Assembly (NCBI GenBank): GCA_018457335.1
Contig: JAGYHI010000002.1
Coordinates: forward strand, 1-50,534
Source: Candidatus Altimarinota bacterium
GTDB lineage: Bacteria > Patescibacteria > JAEDAM01 > BD1-5 > UBA2023
Reading direction: 5' to 3'
Length of the DNA stretch: 50,534 bases
Of the stretch, positions 43,274 to 50,534 are shown in pieces. Position numbers and translations under genes: made by a program. A model generated the notes under the pieces. That model was given only the letters and a program-made list of their open reading frames with translations. It did no database searches and was not told the DNA's origin. How positions within the stretch are numbered: position 1 is the first letter of the stretch; each line of letters starts with the position of its first letter.

Positions 43274-43591
43274 TTATTTCTCCTTTAAAAATACAACAAT
43301 TCCGATTTGATTTTCAGGATTTTCAGATTTATCAATTCGATTGATTCGTGTATCAAAAATATCCGTATGCCCCGCCTGCAAAAATTTTGCAATTTCTCGA
43401 TTTTGACTTCGGGGAATATAACCGATTTTTTTATCCTCAAAATAAACTGCAACCGCATTATGATCATATTGATTTTCAGGCTCAGCTTTGAGCTTGAGCT
43501 CTGTGCCGATTTCGAGTTTATGAAAGACAAAAACTCCTTTCCAGAAAGTAAATCCCGCAAGGTGGCAATGAAGAAAATGTGTATGTTCCAT
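43274..43591 (-). CDS. Stand-alone HIRAN-domain protein (105 aa)
   Basis: HIRAN domains bind DNA ends or damaged DNA and are usually fused to helicases. The conserved LKAEPENQYDHNAVAVYFE and KKIGYIPRSQNREIAKFL are clear (about 33-75). Its stop is 2 bp from the hsdR ATG, so it is the first gene of the restriction operon and may help HsdR recognise DNA ends. No TGA. Confidence 0.9.
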   Translation of the reverse strand: MEHTHFLHCHLAGFTFWKGVFVFHKLEIGTELKLKAEPENQYDHNAVAVYFEDKKIGYIPRSQNREIAKFLQAGHTDIFDTRINRIDKSENPENQIGIVVFLKEK

Positions 43592-43646
43592 AATTTAAAA
43601 ATTAAAATCCTAATTATTATATAAAAAATCCCTCTTTTGACAAGAT

Positions 43647-43907
43647 TTATTTCTCTATTTTTAAGGAATACTTATGAATCTCATTCCAGATAGTTTCTAC
43701 AAAATTCGTATCTAAGTCGAATTTTTTAGCAAGTTCTTTTTTTGTTCTTAAAACTTCTTCCCATCTATTTTTTTGTAGTATTTCCAGATTATTTTGCTTT
43801 TTGTATTCTCAAACTTTTAAAACCACTTCCCTTCTTTTTGCGAGAAGTGCTAAAATATTTTTATCGATTGTATCGATTTGACTTCTATATTTTTCTAAAT
43901 CATTCAT
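43647..43907 (-). CDS. Chorismate mutase type II (AroQ) domain protein
   Basis: A single-domain 86-aa AroQ-class helical protein: YRSQIDTIDKNILALLAKRREVV (Arg and Lys active-site positions), then LQKNRWEEVL and a final helix. It would convert chorismate to prephenate. One TGA glycine joins the halves (VLKVGEYK). Other aromatic-pathway genes are absent; in a reduced genome it may act on host-derived chorismate or have another role. The upstream ORF reading in another frame (43809-44060) is a shadow. Confidence 0.75.
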
Positions 43908-43926
43908 AAAATATTTTTTAAAAAAA

Positions 43927-44400
43927 TTAAACCCCCAAATACCCATACTCAAGCCCCAAAAAATCCAAAAATTTCTCAACATTATCAAGATTTGTGACGA
44001 TAGTGGCATTATTTTGGAGAGGATGAAATCCGACTTTTTGTCCTTTGATATCACGATCAAAAATGACTTTTATATTTTTGTCAGCATTATTTATAAGTGC
44101 GTACGGACTGACGTGTCCGGGCTCAAGTGCTATCAATTCGTGCATTAATTCTGGCGAGACAAATCAGAGTTTACTTTCGTCGAGATCTTTACGAAGCGAG
44201 TTGGTATCGAGTTTTTTCTCGTCGGTCGTCACCACCATATAAAATCGGTCTTTCTTTTTGTTTCGCAGGAGGAGACTTTTGACGCGAAGACCTGGAATAC
44301 AGACATCACGCGACTCATCACAGGTAAAAGTCGGCTTATGATTGAAAACTTCATAAGGAATTTTGAGCTCGTCGAGGATGTCAAAGATTTTTTGTTTCAT
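43927..44400 (-). CDS. YbaK/ProX-type aminoacyl-tRNA deacylase
   Basis: A 157-aa trans-editing domain that hydrolyses misacylated tRNA (Ala- or Cys-tRNA(Pro)). Features: a ..YEVFNHKPTFTCDE.. start, KSLLLRNKKKDRFYMVV, and LEPGHVSPYALINN, FHPLQNNATI, typical of ProXp-ala/YbaK (K45-like Lys and the GxxSP loop). One TGA glycine (KLGFVSPE) at the family glycine. It lies 19 bp upstream of the chorismate mutase gene. Confidence 0.88.
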
Positions 44401-44423
44401 GTGTTGATTATATAAAAAATTCT

Positions 44424-44446
44424 CTCTTTTTCAAGAGGGAATTTTT
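44424..44446. repeat. Direct repeat flanking the restriction cassette, left
   Basis: 23 bp identical to 47061-47083. It is a terminator-like hairpin (CTCTT ... AAGAG) with a T-run. The three-gene cassette lies between the two copies. Confidence 0.8.
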
Positions 44447-44567
44447 AAAAAACTCTTAGTGTATATTGAAATATTATAAAATATAATAAGTAGAGTAAAA
44501 TAGAATATTTAGAACTATATATAGAAATGCTCCATAAAAATTATAATTAATCTTGAAAAAAAAACAT

Positions 44568-44594
44568 AATTAACTATACTGTAGTTAGTTAATT
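44568..44594. promoter_or_regulatory. Palindromic operator candidate before the Dam gene
   Basis: Perfect 9-bp arms AATTAACTA / TAGTTAATT with a 9-bp spacer, centred about 22 bp upstream of the methyltransferase ATG. It is a likely repressor site, possibly for the methyltransferase itself, whose N-terminal extension could be a DNA-binding segment. Confidence 0.5.
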
Positions 44595-44602
44595 ATTTTA
44601 AA

Positions 44603-45568
44603 ATGACAAATTCAATTTCTTTAAATATTTTGAGAATTTCAATAAATTTTTGACTCCCATTTCAAGTGGTAAAATCTTGGTGGGAGCATTTGAATATGCA
44701 AAATTTAACAGAAGCGGAAGAATTTTTTGAAGAAAATAAAGATATAATTCAAGCGAAACCTTTTGTAAAATGGGTTTGATGAAAAAGACAACTTATAAAG
44801 CAATTTGAAAAGTTATTTCCAGAAGAATTTAACAATTATTTTGAACCTTTTTTATGAGGTTGAGCTGTGTTTTTTAATTTACAGAAAAAACAGAGTTTTT
44901 TGTCAGATATAAATGAAGAACTTATAAATTTATATCAAATTATTCAAACCAAACCACAAAAATTGATAGAATTTTTAGAAGAACAAAAAATTTCAAAAGA
45001 AAGATTTTTAGAAATTAGAGCTTGGGATAGGGAAGAAAAATGGACTAAAAAATATGATAAAATACAAAGAGCAGGAAGATTTATGTATCTTAATAGAACT
45101 TGTTTCAATGGACTTTATAGAGTAAACTCAAAGTGAGAATTTAATGTTCCTTTTTGAAAATATAAAAATCCTGATATAGTTCAAAAAGAAAATATTTTAA
45201 ATGCTTCAAAATTATTAAATAAAACAAAAGCTGAAATAAAATTACAGAGTTTTGAAAAAGTTTTAGAAAAAGCTAAAAAATGAGATTTTGTTTATTTTGA
45301 TCCACCTTATGATGTTTTGACTGAAAGTGCAAATTTTACAAGTTATGATAAAAGTTGATTTTGACAAGATATGCAAAAAAAATTAGCAGAAGTTTGTAGA
45401 AAATTAGATAAAAAAGGAGTAAAATTTATGCTTTCAAATCATAATACACCTTTTATTAGAGAGATTTATAAATGATTTACATTTGAAGTTGTGAAAGCTA
45501 GGAGAAATGTTAATAGTAAGGGGAGTTGAAGAGGTGAAGTTGAGGAAGTGGTGGTTTTTAATTATTAA
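44603..45568 (+). CDS. DNA adenine methyltransferase, D12 class (Dam / M.DpnII-like)
   Basis: Methylates adenine, most likely in GATC. The 321-aa frame has the D12 motifs: KPFVKWVGGKRQL and FEPFLGGGAVFF (motif I, near 83-94, glycines TGA/GGT), LNRTCFNGLYRVN, and catalytic DPPY (near 233). I start at 44603 since the frame is open and the palindrome lies just before; this adds a 31-residue extension (LRISINFGLPFQVVKSWWEH) ahead of the ATG at 44696. The extension looks helical and may bind DNA. It is followed 11 bp later by a restriction gene. About twelve TGA glycines. Confidence 0.92.
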
Positions 45569-45579
45569 AACTTGGAAAT

Positions 45580-46200
45580 ATGATTACAAGAATACAAGCA
45601 ATAGAAAATCTTAAAAAATATATTTGAGATAATCTTTTGAAATGGGCAGAGTTTTATGGTATTACAGTTTTTAAAAATTGAAAACAAAATAAATGATGGA
45701 AATGACTTGTTTTAGAAAGATTAGCTGGATTAGAAAATGATAATAAAAAAGCTCCAAATTGACTTTGATTTGAATTAAAATCAGTTGCTTTTAAAAAAAT
45801 GCAAAATTGAAATATTACTCCAAAGGAAACAATGGCTATTACTATGATAAATCCACAAGAATTATTAGATACATCTGATTTTTATAAAAGTCATTTATGG
45901 GAAAAATTAAAATCATTAGTTTTTTGTGCTAATTTATGGTTAGAAGAAAATCAAGAAGATTCTAAACTATTAGCAATTACTTCTTTTGATTTTTTAGAAA
46001 ATTGAAATTTAATAAAAGAAATAGAAGAAGATTATAATTTTATAAGAAAAAAAATGATAGAAGATTGATTTGAAAATTTAACTTGAAAATATTGAAAGTG
46101 GATACAACCAAGAACTAAATGAGCTAAAAATTCTACTTCAAGAGCTTTTTATGCAAGAAAAGATTTAGTAAAAATAATTTTTAATAATATAAATGCCTAA
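45580..46200 (+). CDS. MutH/Sau3AI-like restriction endonuclease
   Basis: A 206-aa nuclease. The region NKGWKGLVLERLAGL and NGLGFELKSV (about 37-68) matches the MutH/Sau3AI core: a conserved Glu in the LERL helix and the D...ExK-type ELK; the later FYARKDLVKIIFN is the family's C-terminal element. MutH nicks and Sau3AI cleaves at GATC, which fits the adjoining Dam methylase. It overlaps the next gene by 8 bp (ATGCCTAA). Very TGA-rich; invisible with the standard code. Confidence 0.8.
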
Positions 46201-46957
46201 AAAACAAAAACTTCCACCTACTGACTTTGAACTTGAATGTTCTTCTGTTTGGTCATTTCCAAGAAGATGAAATTGGTTGACACATAATAGTAAATGGAGA
46301 GGAAATTGGTCTCCGGAAGTGGTAAGAAATCTTATTTTAAGATATTCTGAAAAATGAGATTTTTTACTTGATCCTATGATTTGATGAGGAACAACAGCTA
46401 TTGAAGCAAAAATTTTATGAAGAAATTTACTTTGTTATGATGTAAATTTAGAAGCTATAAAACTTACAAAAAGTTTGCTTGATTTTGAAATAGACTTGGA
46501 ATGACAAGAAGAATTTTGAAGAATTGAAATTCAAGAACATAATGCAACAAAAACAAATAAGAATCTTAAAGATGAAAGTATAGATTTTATTTTGATGCAT
46601 CCTCCTTATGCTGATATTATAAAATATTCTGACTGAATAAAGTGAGATTTATCACAAATTCATGATATTGATGAGTTTTGTGATGAGATGGAAAAAGTTG
46701 CAAAGGAAGGTCTTAGAGTTTTGAAACCTTGAAAATTTTGTGCAATTTTAATGGGAGATACAAGAAGAAATAAAATGTATCAACCACTTGCTTTTAAGGT
46801 TATGGAAAGATTTTTGAAAGTAGGTTTCACTCTCAAAGAAGATATTATTAAAGTTCAACATAATTGTAAAGCAACTTGATTTTGGGTAAAAAAATCAAAA
46901 GACCATAATTTCCTACTTATTATGCATGAACACTTGTTTATTTTTCAGAAAATTTAA
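46193..46957 (+). CDS. Second DNA methyltransferase (beta class, HPPY)
   Basis: A 254-aa N4-cytosine/N6-adenine methyltransferase. SAM motif LLDPMIGGGTTAIEAK (near 61-76; two TGA glycines in a row) and catalytic HPPY in FILMHPPYADI (near 136-146), where DPPY is usual; Cys/His substitutions also occur in this class. Gene order methylase - nuclease - second methylase recalls the DpnII locus, where DpnA protects single-stranded DNA. The role here is inferred by analogy. It starts within the nuclease stop region, so translation is coupled. Confidence 0.85.
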
Positions 46958-47054
46958 TTATAAAAAAATAATAAGATAATACTTAAACTATCAAACATTT
47001 ACTGTTTAGGTATTTATAAAATTACTTAATTTCAAAACTTTTATAAACCGCAAA

Positions 47055-47083
47055 AATTTCCTCTTTTTCAAGAGGGAATTTTT
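47055..47083 (+). terminator. Terminator of the restriction cassette
   Basis: Stem AAATTTCCTCTT / AAGAGGGAATTT with T-run, ~100 bp after the last stop. It includes the right direct-repeat copy (47061-47083). Confidence 0.75.
47061..47083. repeat. Direct repeat flanking the restriction cassette, right
   Basis: Same 23-bp sequence as 44424-44446, same orientation, 2.64 kb apart. Confidence 0.8.
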
Positions 47084-47098
47084 TCAGTTATTTAAGAA

Positions 47099-47204
47099 TG
47101 GTAGACCGAGTGGGAATCTCGACTCCCCGCCGCCGAACGGCTCTCTTCGCTTTCGAAATGCCATTCAAGGCATTTCTCATAAACCGATCAGATTCGATTC
47201 CCAC
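47099..47204. repeat. Palindromic element carrying a copy of the tRNA-Lys 3' end
   Basis: 47099-47118 repeats exactly the last 20 bases of the tRNA gene (47269-47288) including CCA. The copy's GTGGGAATC (47110-47118) pairs with GATTCCCAC at 47196-47204, enclosing ~77 bp with an inner hairpin (GAAATGCC / GGCATTTC). It is not a complete tRNA. It could be an attachment-site remnant or a tRNA-derived repeat. Confidence 0.7.
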
Positions 47205-47207
47205 TTT

Positions 47208-47252
47208 TAAAAAAAGATGTTAATGAACAGTATAAACTTGTTCATTAACATC
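47208..47252 (-). terminator. Terminator of the tRNA-Lys transcript
   Basis: A perfect 13-bp stem GATGTTAATGAAC / GTTCATTAACATC followed on the minus strand by seven T. Confidence 0.9.
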
Positions 47253-47268
47253 TAATAAGAGTTAATTT

Positions 47269-47345
47269 TGGTAGACCGAGTGGGAATCGAACCCACGACC
47301 TTGAGCTTAAGAGGCTCCTGCTCTAACCGACTGAGCTACCGATCC
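47269..47345 (-). tRNA. tRNA-Lys (anticodon CTT)
   Basis: A 77-nt cloverleaf with encoded CCA: acceptor GGATCGG / TCGGTCT, D arm GCTC / GAGC, anticodon loop CTCTTAA giving anticodon CTT (codon AAG), variable loop of 5, T arm GTGGG / CCCAC around TTCGATT. The top anticodon-stem pair is a G-A mismatch and several acceptor pairs are G-U. U33 and A37 fit. A strong terminator follows. Confidence 0.88.
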
Positions 47346-47406
47346 AAAAAATATGAACCCTACTTTATAGATTTTTTTGAAAAAATCAAGTTATTTTCAC
47401 AGGTTT

Positions 47407-48201
47407 TTATTTTTTATAGTAGGAATACCGATTTGCAACTCATTTGACGAGGAATTTTCTTGGGAGGAGTCGCACGATAAAGGCATGAAAAATTGCACTT
47501 GAAAATTTTGGAATGATGGTCATTTTTCAATTTTTAAGAGACTTTATAGCGACTTTTGCGACATTTTCTGGGCTATCATATTTTTCAGATTTTGTGATTT
47601 TTGCGCCAGCGCGCACGAGCCAGTTGGTATTAGTTTCGGCTGGACAGAGTGCAAGAAATCGGATTCCTTCTGCGCTGTATTCTCCGTAGAGTGCCTCAGT
47701 AAAAGAAAGTACAAAGGCTTTTGTGGCGGCATAAATATTAAAAAATGGAAGCGACTGAAAACCTGCCACAGAAGCGACATTTATGATGGATCCACTCTTT
47801 CTCGCGCGCATATCTCGTAAAAATAAATATGAAAGTTCGACCACACCTTTTACATTGAGATCTATCATATTTTCAAATTCCGCGTAGTCGCCACTAGCAA
47901 AGTCTATCATCCGTCCAAATCCAGCATTATTTACAAGGATATCGACCGTGATATTTTGATTTTTTATAGTTTCGTAGAGTTTTTTTCGCTCAGTAGAAAC
48001 CGAGAGATCTGCCACAAAAAAACTGACTTTTCTGGCTCATAACTTTTCGAGTTCACCTTTGGCTTTTTTGAGATTTTTTTCGAATCGAGAAACGAGTAAA
48101 ATATGTCCGACTCACTCTTGGATACACTCTTTTGTGAGTGCAAGCCCGATACCCATAGAGCCACCTGTGATGAGGATAGTCTTATCTGAAAAATCGTACA
48201 T
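47407..48201 (-). CDS. Short-chain dehydrogenase/reductase (SDR)
   Basis: NAD(P)-dependent oxidoreductase of 264 aa. Cofactor motif TGGSMGIG (11-18), NNAG in DILVNNAGFGRM, and the catalytic Ser (INVASVAGF) with YAATK (Tyr/Lys near 155-159) are all present, as is the PAETNT loop. A C-terminal amphipathic tail resembles DltE/YqjQ-type SDRs; the substrate is unknown. The start is 5 bp after the LepA stop, so it is co-transcribed with lepA. Three TGA glycines. Confidence 0.9.
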
Positions 48202-48206
48202 AAAAA

Positions 48207-50087
48207 TTATTTTTTCAAAATATTTACAAAAGTCTCACTTGGAATTGAGACACGACCAAATTGTTTCATTTTTTTCTTTCCGGCTTTTTGTTTTTCGAGG
48301 AGTTTTCGTTTTCGAGAGATATCTCATCCATAGAGTTTTGCGGTGACATCTTTTCGGAGGGCGGAGATATTTTCACGCGCGATGATGTCATTTCCGACAG
48401 CGGCCTGTATGGCGATGGCAAACTGGGCTTTTGGGATGGATTCTTTGAGTTTTGCGCAAATTTTCCCGCCGATGTAGCGTCCGCGACTGCGGTGGACGAG
48501 CATAGAAAAAGCATCGACACTTTCACCTGCGACTCGGATGTCGAGTTTTACGATGTCGTCGATATTATAGCGGATTGGTTCGTAGTGAAGGCTGGCATAT
48601 CCACTCGAGAGACTTTTGAGATCATCATAAAAATCTCCTACGAGTTCGCTCATCGGGATTTCGTAGTGGAGGATCACACGATCACTATCGAGATAGGTTT
48701 GATTTTTAAAAATTCCGCGTCGCTCCTGAGAGAGTTGCATGAGATTTCCGATATATTCATTTGGTGTGATCATCTCGACTTTTGCGATTGGCTCTTCGAT
48801 ATGGAGATAGCTTCATGGTTGCGGAAGTTCGGCTGGATTTGAGATAAAAATAAAAGTACAAGTCTTCCCGTCAAACTCGGTGAGTTCACTATGAAGTCGT
48901 GGGTATTCAGCGCATTTGTCGCCTGGAAGGAGAACTTTGTAGGTCACTTGTGGACTCGTGATGATGACATCCATATTGTGCTCGCGCCAGAGTCGCTCCT
49001 TGACGATATCGAGATGAAGAAGCCCAAGAAAACCAGCACGAAAACCATAGCCAAGTGCTGGCGAAACTTCTTTTTCTATCGTGAGTGAAGAATCGTTGAG
49101 TTGGAGTTTTTCGACGGCATCTTTCATTTTTGGGTATTCATCAGTATCGACTGGATAGATTCCGGCGAAAATATATGGCGTGATTTTTTTAAACCCAGCA
49201 ATTGGATTTTTTTCTTCGGGATTTCCAGCGAAAATCGTATCACCGACTTGTGCATCATGGACGGATTTGAGTCCGGTCACAATATAGCCGATTTCTCCTT
49301 CGTAGAGGACTTTTGTGCTTTTGTATTTTGGCTGAAAACATCCGACTTCGAGGACTTCCATTTTGACGCCCGAGTGGATAAATTCGAATTTGTCACCTTG
49401 GTTGATCTGTCCAGAAAAGAGTTTTACATAGACGACGACACCTTTGTACATGTCATACTGCGAGTCAAAAATCATCGCTTTGACGGCTGAGCCATTTTCG
49501 GTGCTTTCGTGTGGGAGGATTTCTGATTGGATAGAGAGTTTGCGAGGATTGGGGATTCGCTCGATGACAGCATCGAGGACGGCCTCGACATTTTCTCCGG
49601 TTTTCGCTGATACAGAAATAATTTCGTCCTTTGTACAACCGAGGAGATTGATAAGTTCTTCGCTTACTCGCTCGACATCAGCGCTTGGGAGGTCGATTTT
49701 ATTGAGAACTGGAATAATGGCAAGATCATTTTCGATAGCAAGATAGACATTTGAAAGTGTCTGAGCCTCGATACCTTGCGTCGCATCTACGACCAAAATC
49801 GCCCCCTCGACACTCGCCAAAGACCGCGAAACTTCGTACTGAAAATCTACATGTCAAGGAGTATCGATAAGGTTGAGTTCATTTTCTTTCCACTTCATTC
49901 GCACTGGTGCGAGTTTGATTGTGATACCGCGCTCCTGCTCGAGATCCATGGAGTCGAGTTTTTGACTGCTTGTTTCTCGAGCTTCCGTCACGCCCGTGAT
50001 TTCCATAAATCTATCCGCCAATGTCGATTTCCCATGGTCGATATGCGCGATAATACAAAAATTTTTAATATTTTTTGGTGAAGTCAT
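48207..50087 (-). CDS. lepA: Elongation factor 4 (back-translocase)
   Basis: A ribosome-bound GTPase, 626 aa (family ~600). G1 AHIDHGKST (14-22), G3 DTPGHVDF (near 76-83), NKIDLPSAD (G4), then domain IV/V and the LepA-specific C-terminal domain ([20 protein letters not shown]). The invariant Gly of DTPGH is encoded by TGA (49851-49853), as are Gly codons near the C-terminus; this is the cleanest proof of code 25. The ATG at 50087 precedes the typical [17 protein letters not shown] start. It is followed by an SDR gene. Confidence 0.97.
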
Positions 50088-50164
50088 GTTTTTTATAAAA
50101 AAGATGGCAATATTATATGAAAAGCCTTTACAAAAGCAAATAAAAAAGTTTTTTGAAAAAAGTA

Positions 50165-50192
50165 TTGACAAAAATTAAAAAATTTATATAGT
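50165..50192 (+). promoter_or_regulatory. Promoter of the right-end small RNA
   Basis: TTGACA (50165-50170) and TATAGT (50187-50192), 16-bp spacer, very like the left-end promoter at 65-92. It fires away from lepA. Confidence 0.72.
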
Positions 50193-50198
50193 CTATCT

Positions 50199-50357
50199 CG
50201 CAATCGATAATATAGTAAGCAACTCTACGAAGCCTCCCGCTTCAATAGTTAAAAAATCTATTTCATTACTCAGGATAAGAGTTTGCTTATTGTAATATCT
50301 TCGGGAAAAATATATTTCCCTTTTGCTCGAGCCTTTGTTTAGTACAAAGGCTCTTTT
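50199..50357 (+). ncRNA. Candidate small RNA with C-rich loop
   Basis: About 160 nt with promoter and terminator and no plausible ORF. Folding by eye gives: a long stem AGTAAGCAA-CTCT / AGAG-TTTGCTTATT (50213-50291); within it a short hairpin GAAGC-CTCCC-GCTTC whose loop is complementary to GGAGG; a hairpin GGGAAA / TTTCCC (50304-50320); and the terminator (50329-50357). C-rich loops that pair with ribosome sites are known in bacterial regulatory RNAs; a 6S-like RNA is the alternative. Unproven. Confidence 0.5.
50329..50357 (+). terminator. Terminator of the small RNA
   Basis: Perfect 9-bp stem GAGCCTTTG / CAAAGGCTC followed by a T-run. Confidence 0.85.
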
Positions 50358-50422
50358 ATTTTTTCAAAATTCAAAAAAGATTTGCTTTTATTCTGTCTTT
50401 AACCATTAGATATATAGCCTAT

Positions 50423-50476
50423 TAAGGAGGTATTGAGATTTTCTCCTCCTATTTCATAATAAGAGGAGTTTTTATT
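50423..50476 (+). promoter_or_regulatory. Overlapping alternative hairpins at the right end
   Basis: AGGAGG (50425-50430) can pair with CCTCCT (50445-50450), or CTCCTC (50442-50447) with GAGGAG (50463-50468), which is followed by a T-run. Only one can form at a time, like an attenuator or terminator. The downstream gene would lie beyond the window. Confidence 0.4.
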
Positions 50477-50486
50477 TTATTTTAAA

Positions 50487-50534
50487 CACAAATTCTAAAA
50501 CGAACTGCAAAATCCTAAGTAATATTAAAAAAGA
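50487..50534 (-). repeat. Right copy of 48-bp terminal inverted repeat
   Basis: Exact reverse complement of positions 8-55; the window ends with it. Confidence 0.85.

Noticed and set aside
43809..44060. 83-aa minus-strand ORF across the chorismate mutase and deacylase genes
   Set aside because: Out of frame with both; its C-terminal part only coincides with the mutase start, which is better placed at 43907.
47099..47204. Second tRNA or tmRNA gene
   Set aside because: Only the 3' 20 bases match a tRNA; no acceptor or D arm and no tag-peptide frame can be placed.

Overview
The window is low-GC bacterial DNA in which in-frame TGA is read as glycine (genetic code 25). This places it in the Gracilibacteria / Absconditabacteria (BD1-5 / SR1) branch of the CPR, very probably a host-associated bacterium with a small genome. 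The proof is direct. TGA sits at invariant glycines in the G3 motif DTPGH of LepA, the Walker A loops of an OLD-family ATPase and of HsdR, the SAM loops of two DNA methyltransferases and the lysozyme motif of an SLT domain. Under the standard code at least 20 genes fall apart; all coordinates below are for the code-25 genes. The first ~1.45 kb is an exception: it has strong Shine-Dalgarno sites, structured leaders, no TGA glycine, and one gene that seems to stop at TGA.

Layout. 1-1.5 kb: three small genes with promoters, attenuator-like leaders and terminators. 1.5-4.4 kb: gyrB and an HxGH nucleotidyltransferase. 4.4-9.1 kb: one giant secreted repeat protein ending in a sortase domain, broken by a 55-bp tandem duplication, with a (CT)13 tract in its leader. 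9.6-14 kb: pseudouridine synthase, HD hydrolase, an SLT + M15 peptidoglycan hydrolase, a CBS protein. 14.1-21.4 kb: RelBE-like pair, membrane protein, RND pump, lipoprotein adaptor and AbrB-type regulator. 21.5-27.2 kb: SLH-CAP surface protein, a hidden 9-residue-repeat protein, FtsK, MazG-like pyrophosphatase, methionine aminopeptidase. 27.3-30.4 kb: a tight operon of Lgt, two paralogous membrane proteins and a radical SAM enzyme resembling MJ0619/Tes. 30.5-34.4 kb: HtpX, two small membrane proteins with homopolymer promoters, gatB. 34.5-43.6 kb: a type I restriction island (hsdM, RAYT transposase, Fic, broken hsdS, OLD nuclease, hsdR, HIRAN) seeded with palindromic REPs, some inside coding sequence. 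43.6-44.4 kb: chorismate mutase and a YbaK-type deacylase. 44.6-47 kb: a GATC-type restriction cassette (Dam, MutH/Sau3AI-like nuclease, second methyltransferase) between identical 23-bp direct repeats. 47-50.5 kb: tRNA-Lys(CTT), a tRNA-derived palindrome, an SDR, LepA and a candidate small RNA.

The genes suggest an epibiont-like life: surface adhesion, wall hydrolysis, efflux, lipoprotein/lipid modification and heavy DNA defence. Several loci carry simple repeats or breaks typical of on/off switching: the CT tract, the A and T tracts in promoters, the 55-bp duplication and the stop in hsdS. A 48-bp sequence near the left end recurs inverted at the right end.
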